Shown: piece after piece, positions 17,665 to 24,686 of the stretch
How positions within the stretch are numbered: the first letter of the stretch is position 1
Layout of the letters: every line of letters starts with the position of its first letter
NCBI GenBank assembly: GCA_946482285.1
Contig: CAMLQK010000001.1
Location: 248,001-312,000, forward strand
Origin: an uncultured Candidatus Saccharibacteria bacterium
Lineage (GTDB): Bacteria > Patescibacteria > Saccharimonadia > Saccharimonadales > UBA4665
DNA: 64,000 nucleotides
Direction: 5' to 3'
Program-made: the position numbers and the translations under genes
The notes under the pieces: model-generated
The model's database searches: none
Told to the model about the DNA's origin: nothing
What the model saw: the letters and a program-made list of their open reading frames with translations, nothing else

Positions 17665-18507
17665 ATGAAACAGATGCAGCAAAACGGCTTCACTATAACA
17701 GAGGTAGTAGCGGCTACTGTTATCTTGGTTGTGCTGATTGCTATGGGCTGGATTATATTCAGCAGAGAATCGCCGCGTGAACCACAGCATATCCAGAAAA
17801 CTGATATCCAGTCATCGAACACAACTAAAGAAGTCTTGCCGATTTCATGGCAATTTAACGGTGAGGAATGGAGTGCATCGGGCGCTCCGCCAACCTGCAC
17901 CGATCCTGTCTTGCAACGCTCACCGCTTAATTTGGATGGTGTACGGGCAGTGCTGTATCCAGGCCAATCCCGGGGAGGCGACTACAAAGCGCATGGTGGT
18001 TTCCATGTAAAGCAGACGGCAATAGACATTGTTATGCCCCTGGATGCTACACCCTGGCGAATCGCACGCTATTTGGAGGGCGGTGAAGTCCAGCATATGA
18101 TTGACTTTATCAGTCCATGCGGAATAATGATGCGATTTGACCATTTGCTGACCATGAATGGCAAATACGCCGAACTCATGAATACGCTACCACCTCCACA
18201 GGAAGGTGATTCGCGGACTACAATTGTACAGAACCAGCCAATGGTGCGTGCAGGCGATGTAGTCGCTACAGAGGTGGGACACAAGCAGCCAGTCAATATG
18301 GGTTTTGATTTTGGGGTATACGATTTACGCAAACGGAATGCTGCATCTGCTAACGCTTCCTGGGCCGCAACCACTCAAAGCAAAAAAGAACAGGCATTTT
18401 ATGGAGTATGCTGGCTTGATTGGTTCGACCCGGACACGAATACGCGATTACATAGTTTTCCGGCGGGTGATGGCCAGCTCGGCAAGACGAGTGACTACTG
18501 TAAGTAA
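17665..18507 (+). CDS. Prepilin-like protein fused to a degenerate LytM/M23-like domain
   Basis: 280 residues. The N-terminus is a type IV prepilin signal: short basic leader, Gly, then FTITE with the conserved Glu at +5 and a long hydrophobic helix. The rest resembles a peptidase M23 (LytM) fold: AHGGFHV...IDIVMPLDATP, FDHLL, MVRAGDVVATEVG and a final strand GFDFGVYD where active enzymes have HLHF. The second zinc-binding HxH is therefore missing. The start at 17665 gives the usual 8-residue leader; ATG at 17647 is an alternative. It overlaps the convergent Nudix gene by 13 nt. Possibly a pseudopilin that binds peptidoglycan. Confidence 0.6.
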   Translation: MKQMQQNGFTITEVVAATVILVVLIAMGWIIFSRESPREPQHIQKTDIQSSNTTKEVLPISWQFNGEEWSASGAPPTCTDPVLQRSPLNLDGVRAVLYPGQSRGGDYKAHGGFHVKQTAIDIVMPLDATPWRIARYLEGGEVQHMIDFISPCGIMMRFDHLLTMNGKYAELMNTLPPPQEGDSRTTIVQNQPMVRAGDVVATEVGHKQPVNMGFDFGVYDLRKRNAASANASWAATTQSKKEQAFYGVCWLDWFDPDTNTRLHSFPAGDGQLGKTSDYCK

Positions 18508-19070
18508 GCGGCTAGTTTTCTAGTGAATCGATGCATGTGCGGGTCAAAGATGGCTGGGTGTGACTCTAATATTTCATCAAAACTGTACCAGGTCATAGCA
18601 GTAAACTCAGCACGCTCAAAGGTGAGGTCGGCGTGGATATCACCTCGCAACAGGTACCACAGGCTGACGTCTGTATGTCCTGGAGTTAGGCCAACTGTCT
18701 TAGTGACAGTAATAAAGAAAGAGGATGTCCTGCCTTTTAAAAACTGGGCATCATGACCAACCTCTTCCTGAGCTTCGCGGATAACGGTTTGGCGGGGATG
18801 CTCATTGAGTTCAACATGACCTCCGGGCGGCAGCCATAGCTGTGCTTTTATGTGGTCACCGAGCAGGAGGCTTTTATGCTCTGGGTCGATGATTGCAAAG
18901 TAGGAGACCAAATGCTTCGGAGGTTTATCTGGTTTTTCAATCCGGAAAATATTAGCACCGCTTTTGATCCAGGCTACTGCATCCGCGATGTGTGCCCGTT
19001 CGAGATTATCCAGAGGGCTCATGGCGGCTATTTCTTCTATAATCTGAGTTTTAAGATCTTGCGATTTCAT
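18495..19070 (-). CDS. Nudix hydrolase
   Basis: 191 residues with a complete Nudix box: G-x5-E-x7-REAQEEVG, beginning at GGHVELNE. The family hydrolyses nucleoside diphosphates linked to another group, using Mg2+ held by the Glu residues of the box. About 45 residues precede the fold. Substrate cannot be predicted. On the minus strand TAGGCT lies 8 nt before the ATG, in line with the short-leader promoters of this region. Its 3' end overlaps the prepilin-like gene by 13 nt, tail to tail. Confidence 0.9.
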   Translation of the reverse strand: MKSQDLKTQIIEEIAAMSPLDNLERAHIADAVAWIKSGANIFRIEKPDKPPKHLVSYFAIIDPEHKSLLLGDHIKAQLWLPPGGHVELNEHPRQTVIREAQEEVGHDAQFLKGRTSSFFITVTKTVGLTPGHTDVSLWYLLRGDIHADLTFERAEFTAMTWYSFDEILESHPAIFDPHMHRFTRKLAAYLQ

Positions 19071-19157
19071 ATGCTTGTAGCCTACGGATAAAAAAGGACT
19101 GCTACAAGAACAAAATTTACAACGCCATTACAATTATTAACGGACTGGGACAAGCGT

Positions 19158-20105
19158 TTATGAGGCAGTATTCTTGTCTGCAGGCTGAGTTTCTTCCAGT
19201 ACGTCGCCAGATGTAAAGCTGACTTCGTTGGCGGTAATAATGGCGTTACGCATTTGTTCGCTAATGTCACCCATGCCACCAGGCGAGTGCGGGATGAGAA
19301 TGGTATTACTTTTGCCTGACAAGCCAATGTCCTTGAGCGTATCGAAATATTGGGTCATGAGCACCAGGTTCATAACGTCCTGTGCTTTGGTGCCGTCAAT
19401 TGAGGCATTAAAGTTTTCAACCGATACCCGCAGGCCGTCGATGATCGCTTTGCGCTGATCGGCAATACCCTTACCTTGCAGAGCCTTGCTTTCGGCCTCT
19501 GCCTCAGCTGCCTTAACGACGCGGATTTTCTCGGCTTCAGCCTGCTGTACAGCAGCTTCACGCATGCGTTGCGCGGCGTTGATTTCGTTCATGCTGGATT
19601 TGACCTTGGCGTCTGGGTCAATATCGGTAACCAGGGTTTTAACAATACTGTAACCAAAGTCATCCATTACACTGTCCAATTCTTGCTTAACGGCAAGGGC
19701 GATGTCGTCTTTCTTTTGGAAAACGTCATCCAAAATGATGGTAGGGACGCGGGCGCGAACAGTGTCAAATACGTAAGAGGTAATCTGTTCCCGTGGGTTT
19801 TGCAACTTGTATACGGCTTCAGCCACTTTGTCGGTCAGAATGCAGTACTGCACGCTAACTACACACACAATAAATACGTTATCTTTGGTTTTAGTCTCAA
19901 TTTGGACATCTAGCTGCTGGATGCGGAGGCTTGGCTTGGCAATGATGCGGTCGATCAGTGGCAGTTTAAGGTTTAAGCCTGGCATTGCAACCTTCTTGAA
20001 CCGGCCAAAACGCTCTACGACTGCTACAGTTTGCTGCCGTACGACAAAAAATGTGTCGAGAGCGAACATTAATACAATTGCTGCTAAAGCAAACCAAATC
20101 CACAT
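19158..20105 (-). CDS. SPFH/Band 7 (stomatin-like) membrane protein
   Basis: 315 residues: an N-terminal hydrophobic helix (about 3-22), an SPFH domain (VVERFGRFKKVAMPGLNLKLPLID and on), then an Ala/Glu-rich coiled coil around residues 165-215 (AAVQQAEAEKIRVVKAAEAEAES), a hallmark of stomatin/HflK/HflC-like proteins. Such proteins form membrane rings that organise microdomains and often regulate FtsH-type proteases; ftsH is encoded nearby at 22535. A purine-rich AAGAGG ribosome site precedes the ATG. Monocistronic on the minus strand. Confidence 0.9.
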   Translation of the reverse strand: MWIWFALAAIVLMFALDTFFVVRQQTVAVVERFGRFKKVAMPGLNLKLPLIDRIIAKPSLRIQQLDVQIETKTKDNVFIVCVVSVQYCILTDKVAEAVYKLQNPREQITSYVFDTVRARVPTIILDDVFQKKDDIALAVKQELDSVMDDFGYSIVKTLVTDIDPDAKVKSSMNEINAAQRMREAAVQQAEAEKIRVVKAAEAEAESKALQGKGIADQRKAIIDGLRVSVENFNASIDGTKAQDVMNLVLMTQYFDTLKDIGLSGKSNTILIPHSPGGMGDISEQMRNAIITANEVSFTSGDVLEETQPADKNTAS

Positions 20106-20182
20106 AATTATGACCTCTTAAGAATTACTGAATGCGCGTACTATAGCACAAGCTCATGCACTTGTACACGTACCACAAACAG

Positions 20183-20213
20183 AAAAAGACCCCACATAAA
20201 GTGAGGTCTTTTT
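20183..20213 (-). terminator. Terminator following the duplicated tRNA-Met 3' end
   Basis: A 13-bp stem with one mismatch (20183-20195 with 20201-20213) and a 5-nt loop. Read on the minus strand it ends in a T run and directly follows the copied tRNA 3' end at 20213-20234. Confidence 0.75.
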
Positions 20214-20234
20214 TGGTAGCGGCGACAAGACTTG
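20213..20234 (-). repeat. Duplicated tRNA-Met 3' end (22 bp, including CCA)
   Basis: Exact copy of 20344-20365, the segment of the tRNA gene running from the T loop through the acceptor strand to CCA. The copies are direct repeats 131 bp apart. No D arm or anticodon arm is present, so this is not a tRNA gene. Confidence 0.85.
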
Positions 20235-20247
20235 CTCTCTGGTAGCA

Positions 20248-20272
20248 GCAAACTTGCCACCGGCAACTTTGC
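20248..20272. repeat. 11-bp stem, 3-nt loop hairpin between the tRNA-Met 3'-end copies
   Basis: GCAAACTTGCC at 20248-20258 and GGCAACTTTGC at 20262-20272 pair over 11 bp with one mismatch around a 3-nt loop. It lies 13 nt from the copied tRNA end and 32 nt from the first terminator. The matching hairpin downstream of tRNA-Lys is at 47383-47407. Confidence 0.7.
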
Positions 20273-20304
20273 CTATTTTCATCAAGTCTTGTGTACTATC
20301 TGTG

Positions 20305-20348
20305 ACCAACAAAAATACCCGAGATAAAACTCGGGCACTTTTGTTGGT
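20305..20348 (-). terminator. Terminator of the tRNA-Met gene
   Basis: Long hairpin on the minus strand, beginning within the CCA end: ACCAACAAAA pairs with TTTTGTTGGT and an inner CCCGAG/CTCGGG stem closes the loop. The T-rich arm is on the downstream side for the tRNA transcript. Confidence 0.8.
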
Positions 20349-20421
20349 AGCGGCGACAAGACTTGAACTTGTGACCCCAGGCTTATGAGTCCTGTGCTCT
20401 AACCAGCTGAGCTACGCCGCC
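20345..20421 (-). tRNA. tRNA-Met (anticodon CAT)
   Basis: A 77-nt cloverleaf with encoded CCA: 7-bp acceptor stem, D stem GCTC/GAGC, anticodon loop CTCATAA, T stem ACAAG/CTTGT with loop TTCAAGT. The complete acceptor stem, with G1 facing T72 as a wobble pair, and the lack of three G-C pairs in the anticodon stem suggest an elongator rather than initiator tRNA. The last anticodon-stem pair is A31 with G39, a mismatch. A tRNA-Ile(CAT) modified by TilS is the other reading; tilS is encoded at 21615, so the amino acid is not fully settled. Confidence 0.9.
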
Positions 20422-20500
20422 ATGTTGACAAGCGGATTTCCGCAAATACAATGCCTAATATAGCATATTTTTTATCTGTTGGCCAGACCCCGCACTCATT

Positions 20501-21037
20501 TTATATAAACTGCAGGATGTGGGCGTGTGGCAGCTCGCTATCGCGGTAATCGTGTATGTGCCCGTCTTTACCCAAGATGCTTTGCAGAGCTTGGCCAAAA
20601 GCACTGTGGCCCACCAGCAGGATTGCTTTTTCAGGGCGCGCGAACAAATGCTCCAGTATTTTCTCGCCGCGCACATGTAGATTCTTGCGAGCCTCGGCAG
20701 CGTCCGGCAAAAACAGCAAATCTTTGGTGGGTGTAATAATATGTCCTGGCTGATGACGCGGCCGGTTCCATCCGTACCCTAACAATAAGTCGGACAGTTC
20801 GATGTGCCTGGGGTTGTAATCGAGCTCGTCTGCGACAATACGCGCTGTGTGGTGGGCGTGTGGCAGCGGGGAACTCATGATAAGGTCAAATTGCAAACCG
20901 CGCGTGCGAGCATCGGCTCCGGCGGCGCTGGCGTGCCATTTGCCCAAATCAGTCAAAGCTATGTCCATTTCTGTACTCCTGTGCCCACCAGTGCGTCGAT
21001 GCTGTTCTGCGTGACGCATGAAGTACAGCTTCTTCAC
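20501..21037 (-). CDS. Histidine phosphatase family protein (phosphoglycerate-mutase-like)
   Basis: 178 residues from a GTG at 21037 that overlaps the stop of rdgB in the sequence GTGA, with GGAGG upstream. The catalytic RHAEQ motif is close to the N-terminus, SSPLPHA follows near residue 57, and VGHSAFGQAL gives the second catalytic His. The superfamily moves or removes phosphate through a phospho-histidine. The short length and lack of mutase insertions suggest a phosphatase (SixA/CobC-like) instead of a glycolytic mutase. Substrate unknown. A longer start at 21058 is possible. Confidence 0.82.
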   Translation of the reverse strand: MKKLYFMRHAEQHRRTGGHRSTEMDIALTDLGKWHASAAGADARTRGLQFDLIMSSPLPHAHHTARIVADELDYNPRHIELSDLLLGYGWNRPRHQPGHIITPTKDLLFLPDAAEARKNLHVRGEKILEHLFARPEKAILLVGHSAFGQALQSILGKDGHIHDYRDSELPHAHILQFI

Positions 21038-21594
21038 GACCTTCGCGCCTCCAGCCATGTGGCAAGTTCGTCCCAGGCGGTGTGTTTCCCAAAGGTGTCG
21101 GAGCCGCCCGCCCCAAATGTTTCGGCCATGCTGGTCTCGCCATTGTTGAGCGAAACAATGGTCATGTGCGGATACGGCGCGTTGCCACGGATCTCTTTTA
21201 GTAGAGTGCCCTTGATATCAACACTAAACGTTACCTGCTCATGTTCGTCTTGGTATACCAATATTTGGCGTAAAATAATTTCACGGTCTTCCAGGGAAAG
21301 AGTTAGGCGAAGCCAGTCCTCGGCTGCAAACCAATGATTTACCGACTTCATATATGGTCCCGGAAAGCCGCGGAGTCCAGGGATAACCCATGTGTCGTCC
21401 GTTACGACTACTGGTTTCTGTATTTTCTGAAATGCTTCGTTCGCTTTATGACGGGCAATAGGTTCGCCAGACTCAGCCTGTATTTCGACTGTCTCAATAT
21501 CTTGCCGTACCAGCTTTATGCCGTGCGGACCGCAAATCCGGCCTGCCGTACGAAACTTCAAATCATTACCCGTTACAAAGATCAACTCATCCAT
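21034..21594 (-). CDS. rdgB: RdgB/HAM1-family non-canonical purine NTP pyrophosphatase
   Basis: 186 residues. The N-terminus has the family signature FVTGNDLKF, followed by VVVTDDTWVIPGLRGFPGPYMK, the metal-binding and substrate region. It would hydrolyse dITP and XTP to keep damaged purines out of DNA and RNA. The open frame runs further upstream to 21918, but that part is antisense to tilS; the ATG at 21594 begins exactly at the family start. The promoter element is shared with tilS in a 20-bp divergent gap. A histidine phosphatase is translationally coupled downstream. Confidence 0.85.
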   Translation of the reverse strand: MDELIFVTGNDLKFRTAGRICGPHGIKLVRQDIETVEIQAESGEPIARHKANEAFQKIQKPVVVTDDTWVIPGLRGFPGPYMKSVNHWFAAEDWLRLTLSLEDREIILRQILVYQDEHEQVTFSVDIKGTLLKEIRGNAPYPHMTIVSLNNGETSMAETFGAGGSDTFGKHTAWDELATWLEARRS

Positions 21595-21600
21595 ACCTGT

Positions 21601-21610
21601 TACAATTGTA
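21601..21610. promoter_or_regulatory. Palindromic bidirectional -10 element (rdgB and tilS)
   Basis: TACAATTGTA reads as TACAAT on both strands. It lies 8 nt before the tilS ATG at 21615 and 10 nt before the rdgB ATG at 21594. Only 20 bp separate the two starts, so both mRNAs would have practically no leader. Confidence 0.55.
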
Positions 21611-21614
21611 CAAC

Positions 21615-22517
21615 ATGGATGTGCATTTGAAGCCAGGAAAATATGTGGTTGCGGTGTCGGGCGGTGTTGACTCGATGGTTTTGCTTGATGTATTGCGCCA
21701 AAAACCGGGTGTCGAGCTGATTGTGGCCCACTATAACCACGGTATCCGCCAGGATTCGCACGTCGACCAACAGCTGGTTGCCGACACGGCTGAACGACAT
21801 GGTTTGCCGTTCGAAGCCGTTGAGGGTCATTTGGGGCCGCAAGCGAGCGAAGCATTTGCCCGGGAGCAGCGATATGCCTTTCTGCAGTCCGTGCGGCAAA
21901 AATATGGTGCCCAAGCAATCGTAACGGCTCACCACCAGGATGACGTTATCGAGACAATGCTGTTAGCCCTGCTGCGCGGCACTGGCCGCAAGGGTCTGTC
22001 ATCGTTGCGGTCCACGACGGATACGGTGCGGCCGCTCTTGGCGTACACAAAAACCCAGATTATTGCCTATGCCACCGTCCATAACGTTCTGTGGCATGAA
22101 GACAGTACTAACGCAGGCGACCTGTACAAGCGTAATTATATCCGCCATGCGGTTGTGCCCAGACTGACGGCGGCTAAGCGCCAACGCCTTTTGGATATAT
22201 ATGCAACTATGTTGAAGGTAAACGACGCTATTGATACTGAGCTAGCGGATGTCCATAGCCAGATTACCCAAAACGGTGCAGTAGAACGCGGGGCTTTTAT
22301 AATGTTGCCGCACACGATTGCCCGCGAGTATGTAGCTTACTTACTGAGGCTGCACCAGGCGCGTGACATGAATGCTAAGACGGTAGAGCGGATAGTAACG
22401 GCTATTAAAACAGCGCGGCCGGGTACTATTTTTGATATTGATAAAACCATGATCATGGAAATTAGCCGGAAAAACGCCAAAATTGTTACCCGGGATGCTC
22501 GAAATACCAGTGTATAG
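21615..22517 (+). CDS. tilS: tRNA(Ile)-lysidine synthase
   Basis: 300 residues. The PP-loop motif VAVSGGVDSMVLLDVL at the N-terminus binds ATP; AHYNHGIRQDS and HHQDDVIETMLLALLRGTG are the usual TilS signatures. The enzyme attaches lysine to C34 of tRNA-Ile(CAT) so it reads AUA. It is shorter than the E. coli enzyme (about 430) and lacks the C-terminal domains, like other short TilS forms. ATG 21615 is preferred over the in-frame ATG at 21606 because it follows TACAAT by 8 nt. ftsH follows 17 bp downstream, as in many bacteria (tilS-hpt-ftsH), here without hpt. Confidence 0.92.
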   Translation: MDVHLKPGKYVVAVSGGVDSMVLLDVLRQKPGVELIVAHYNHGIRQDSHVDQQLVADTAERHGLPFEAVEGHLGPQASEAFAREQRYAFLQSVRQKYGAQAIVTAHHQDDVIETMLLALLRGTGRKGLSSLRSTTDTVRPLLAYTKTQIIAYATVHNVLWHEDSTNAGDLYKRNYIRHAVVPRLTAAKRQRLLDIYATMLKVNDAIDTELADVHSQITQNGAVERGAFIMLPHTIAREYVAYLLRLHQARDMNAKTVERIVTAIKTARPGTIFDIDKTMIMEISRKNAKIVTRDARNTSV

Positions 22518-22520
22518 GTG

Positions 22521-22526
22521 TATAAT
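22521..22526 (+). promoter_or_regulatory. -10 box of ftsH, leaderless type
   Basis: TATAAT preceded by TG one base upstream (an extended -10), 8 nt before the ATG at 22535. No Shine-Dalgarno sequence fits between. Confidence 0.6.
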
Positions 22527-22534
22527 GCTGACGT

Positions 22535-24403
22535 ATGGATAATAAAAAAAGCTTTCGTTCTAATAACTCTAAGGGTGGGAACGGTCGGCGGGGATTCCGT
22601 AACATCGGTTTTGTCGCATTGTTAATTCTATTTGGATTAATCATTTATGCCGCATACGGCCAACCGTCTACCATCAAGACCATTCCGTTAACGGAAGCGG
22701 TTGTACAGTCTAACCAAGGTAAATATAAGAAAATCGAAATCAGCGGTAACGAGCTGAATATTACTAAGGCTAACGAAGATCAGGTAAGCCTGCGGTCGTA
22801 TAAAGACCCTAACACCAGCCTGAAGGAAGAGGGCTTTGATACCAAAAAAGTCGACGTAGCATATGAGCGTGTTGCGCAATCATCGTTGCTGCAGAACTTG
22901 CTTATTTCTCTGGTTCCAATCCTGCTTATTGGCGGCTTGCTACTATTCATGCTGCGCAGCGCACAAGGCCAGGGTAACCAGGCAATGAGCTTCGGTAAAA
23001 GCCGTGCTCGTCTGTATGGCAACGAAAAAGACAAAGTCGTGTTCAAGGACATCGCTGGTTCGGCCGAAGCCAAGCAGGACCTAGAAGAAGTAGTGGAATT
23101 CCTGAAGTACCCTAAGAAGTTTGCCAATGTTGGTGCTCGTATTCCTAAAGGTGTGTTGTTAGTAGGTCCTCCAGGTACCGGTAAGACCATGCTTGCCCGC
23201 GCCGTAGCCGGCGAAGCAAACGTCCCATTCTTTAGTATCTCTGGTTCTGAATTTGTGGAAATGTTTGTTGGTGTAGGTGCGTCGCGTGTGCGTGACCTGT
23301 TTGCTAAGGCCAAAAAGAATGCCCCATGTATTATTTTTGTTGACGAAATTGACGCTGTGGGCCGTAAGCGCGGTAGCGGTATGGGTGGTGGCCACGACGA
23401 GCGGGAACAGACCCTTAACCAAATCTTGGTAGAAATGGATGGTTTTGACCAAGGCCAGAACGTTATTGTGCTTGCCGCAACCAACCGTGCAGATGTGCTC
23501 GACCCTGCGTTGCTGCGCCCGGGCCGATTTGACCGCCGCGTAGATATTGGCTTGCCAGACCGCAAAGACCGCGAAGCAATTCTTAAGGTTCACTTCAAAA
23601 AGAAGCCAGTTGATGCGCATGTTGACCTAGATGCTTTGGCTGCGAAATCTGCCGGCTCATCTGGTGCCGACCTTGCAAACATTGCCAACGAAGCTGCTAT
23701 TATTGCTGCTCGCTTGAACCATAAGGAAATTACTAATGCAGATGTGACAAACGCGTTTGAGAAGGTCGCTATTGGCCCAGAACGCAAGAGCAAGGTAATG
23801 TCCGAGCGTGAAAAAGAGATCACTGCCTTTCACGAAGCCGGGCACGCGATCGTTGGCCATGTACTGCCCGACAGTGATGTCGTACACAAGGTTACTATTA
23901 TTCCTCGTGGTGGCACTGGCGGTGTTACTTGGTTTATTCCACCAGAAGACAAGAGCTACCACTCGATTGTCGAATACAAAGATGTTTTGGCCCGCATGCT
24001 GGGTGGCCGTATCGCCGAAGAAGTGATGCTTGGGCGAGACCATGTAACCACTGGTGCTGGCAACGACTTGCAGAAAGCTGCTGAGTTGGCCCGCGACATG
24101 GTTACGAACCAGGGTATGGGCAAGAAGCTGCAGGACCAAGTCTTCCATGTTGATGACGGCATGATGCTCGACAAGCTGGTGCACGAACGGGATTACTCCG
24201 AAGACACTGCCAAAATGATTGATAAAGAGGTTGAAGACCTAATAACTGAAGCCGCACAGCGCGCCCGCGCCGTTATTAAGGAAAACACAGAGCATCTTAA
24301 GAAGCTTAAAGAGCGCTTACTCGAAAAAGAAACTGTTGAGGCTGACGAGGTTAAAGAAGTGCTCAAAGGCACCAAAATGCCTTCTTCAGCTGCATTGTAC
24401 TAG
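22535..24403 (+). CDS. ftsH: ATP-dependent zinc metalloprotease FtsH
   Basis: 622 residues. Transmembrane helices near 24-41 and 118-140 flank a short extracytoplasmic domain; the AAA+ module has Walker A GPPGTGKT at 211-218, Walker B FVDEID near 268-273 and the second region of homology around [20 protein letters not shown]; the protease site HEAGH is at 433-437. It forms a hexamer that degrades membrane and short-lived cytosolic proteins. The lysine/asparagine-rich first 20 residues are an extra leader. An SPFH protein that could modulate it is encoded at 19158-20105. Confidence 0.97.
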   Translation: MDNKKSFRSNNSKGGNGRRGFRNIGFVALLILFGLIIYAAYGQPSTIKTIPLTEAVVQSNQGKYKKIEISGNELNITKANEDQVSLRSYKDPNTSLKEEGFDTKKVDVAYERVAQSSLLQNLLISLVPILLIGGLLLFMLRSAQGQGNQAMSFGKSRARLYGNEKDKVVFKDIAGSAEAKQDLEEVVEFLKYPKKFANVGARIPKGVLLVGPPGTGKTMLARAVAGEANVPFFSISGSEFVEMFVGVGASRVRDLFAKAKKNAPCIIFVDEIDAVGRKRGSGMGGGHDEREQTLNQILVEMDGFDQGQNVIVLAATNRADVLDPALLRPGRFDRRVDIGLPDRKDREAILKVHFKKKPVDAHVDLDALAAKSAGSSGADLANIANEAAIIAARLNHKEITNADVTNAFEKVAIGPERKSKVMSEREKEITAFHEAGHAIVGHVLPDSDVVHKVTIIPRGGTGGVTWFIPPEDKSYHSIVEYKDVLARMLGGRIAEEVMLGRDHVTTGAGNDLQKAAELARDMVTNQGMGKKLQDQVFHVDDGMMLDKLVHERDYSEDTAKMIDKEVEDLITEAAQRARAVIKENTEHLKKLKERLLEKETVEADEVKEVLKGTKMPSSAALY

Positions 24404-24416
24404 GCAATCCGGCCAC

Positions 24417-24456
24417 AAAACTAGGACCCTTAAACTTAAGGCGGGCCTTAGTTTTT
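24417..24456 (+). terminator. Probable ftsH terminator
   Basis: AAAACTA at 24417-24423 pairs with TAGTTTT at 24449-24455 around a GC-containing inner segment, followed by a T run. Confidence 0.6.
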
Positions 24457-24624
24457 AAGTATCCTTCCGCGCAAATTAACATGCTGGGCAATGCGAAGTT
24501 TGCCAAAAGCATTAAGCGAAGCATGCAGCAGATTGTAGTTTAGCTTGCGGGAGCGGTTGTAATTTGAGTTGGGATTATGCACAGAATGGCGCATAATAAG
24601 CTAATGGCCCGCAGTAACGAGCAG
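24457..24624. other. Non-coding gap with overlapping inverted repeats
   Basis: No gene is visible in this part of the 283-bp gap. ATTATGC at 24574-24580 and GCATAAT at 24591-24597 form a 7-bp inverted repeat, and two further pairs (TTAGCTT with AAGCTAA, GCGGG with CCCGC) could pair in mutually exclusive ways, as in a switchable RNA or a protein-binding site. Nothing identifies it as a known riboswitch. Confidence 0.3.
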
Positions 24625-24653
24625 TTGCTTAATTTTCATAAATCTGATATAAT
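24625..24653 (+). promoter_or_regulatory. Promoter of the VirB4-like ATPase gene, with leader hairpin
   Basis: TTGCTT at 24625-24630 and TATAAT at 24648-24653 are 17 bp apart. The transcript would start near 24660 and immediately form a hairpin TCTAC-GAAA-GTAGA (24664-24677, a GNRA tetraloop), 9 nt before the ATG. There is no evident Shine-Dalgarno. Confidence 0.65.
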
Positions 24654-24686
24654 ATCAATAAATTCTACGAAAGTAGACGTCGACTT

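Noticed and set aside
20213..20234. A second tRNA gene near tRNA-Met
   Set aside because: Only the T-arm-to-CCA part is present; there is no D arm or anticodon arm.
21595..21918. Upstream extension of the rdgB frame on the minus strand
   Set aside because: It runs antisense through tilS, whose PP-loop is unmistakable, and the RdgB family begins at the ATG at 21594.
24457..24624. Riboswitch upstream of the VirB4-like gene
   Set aside because: The overlapping inverted repeats lie upstream of the likely promoter at 24625-24653, so they would not be in that mRNA.
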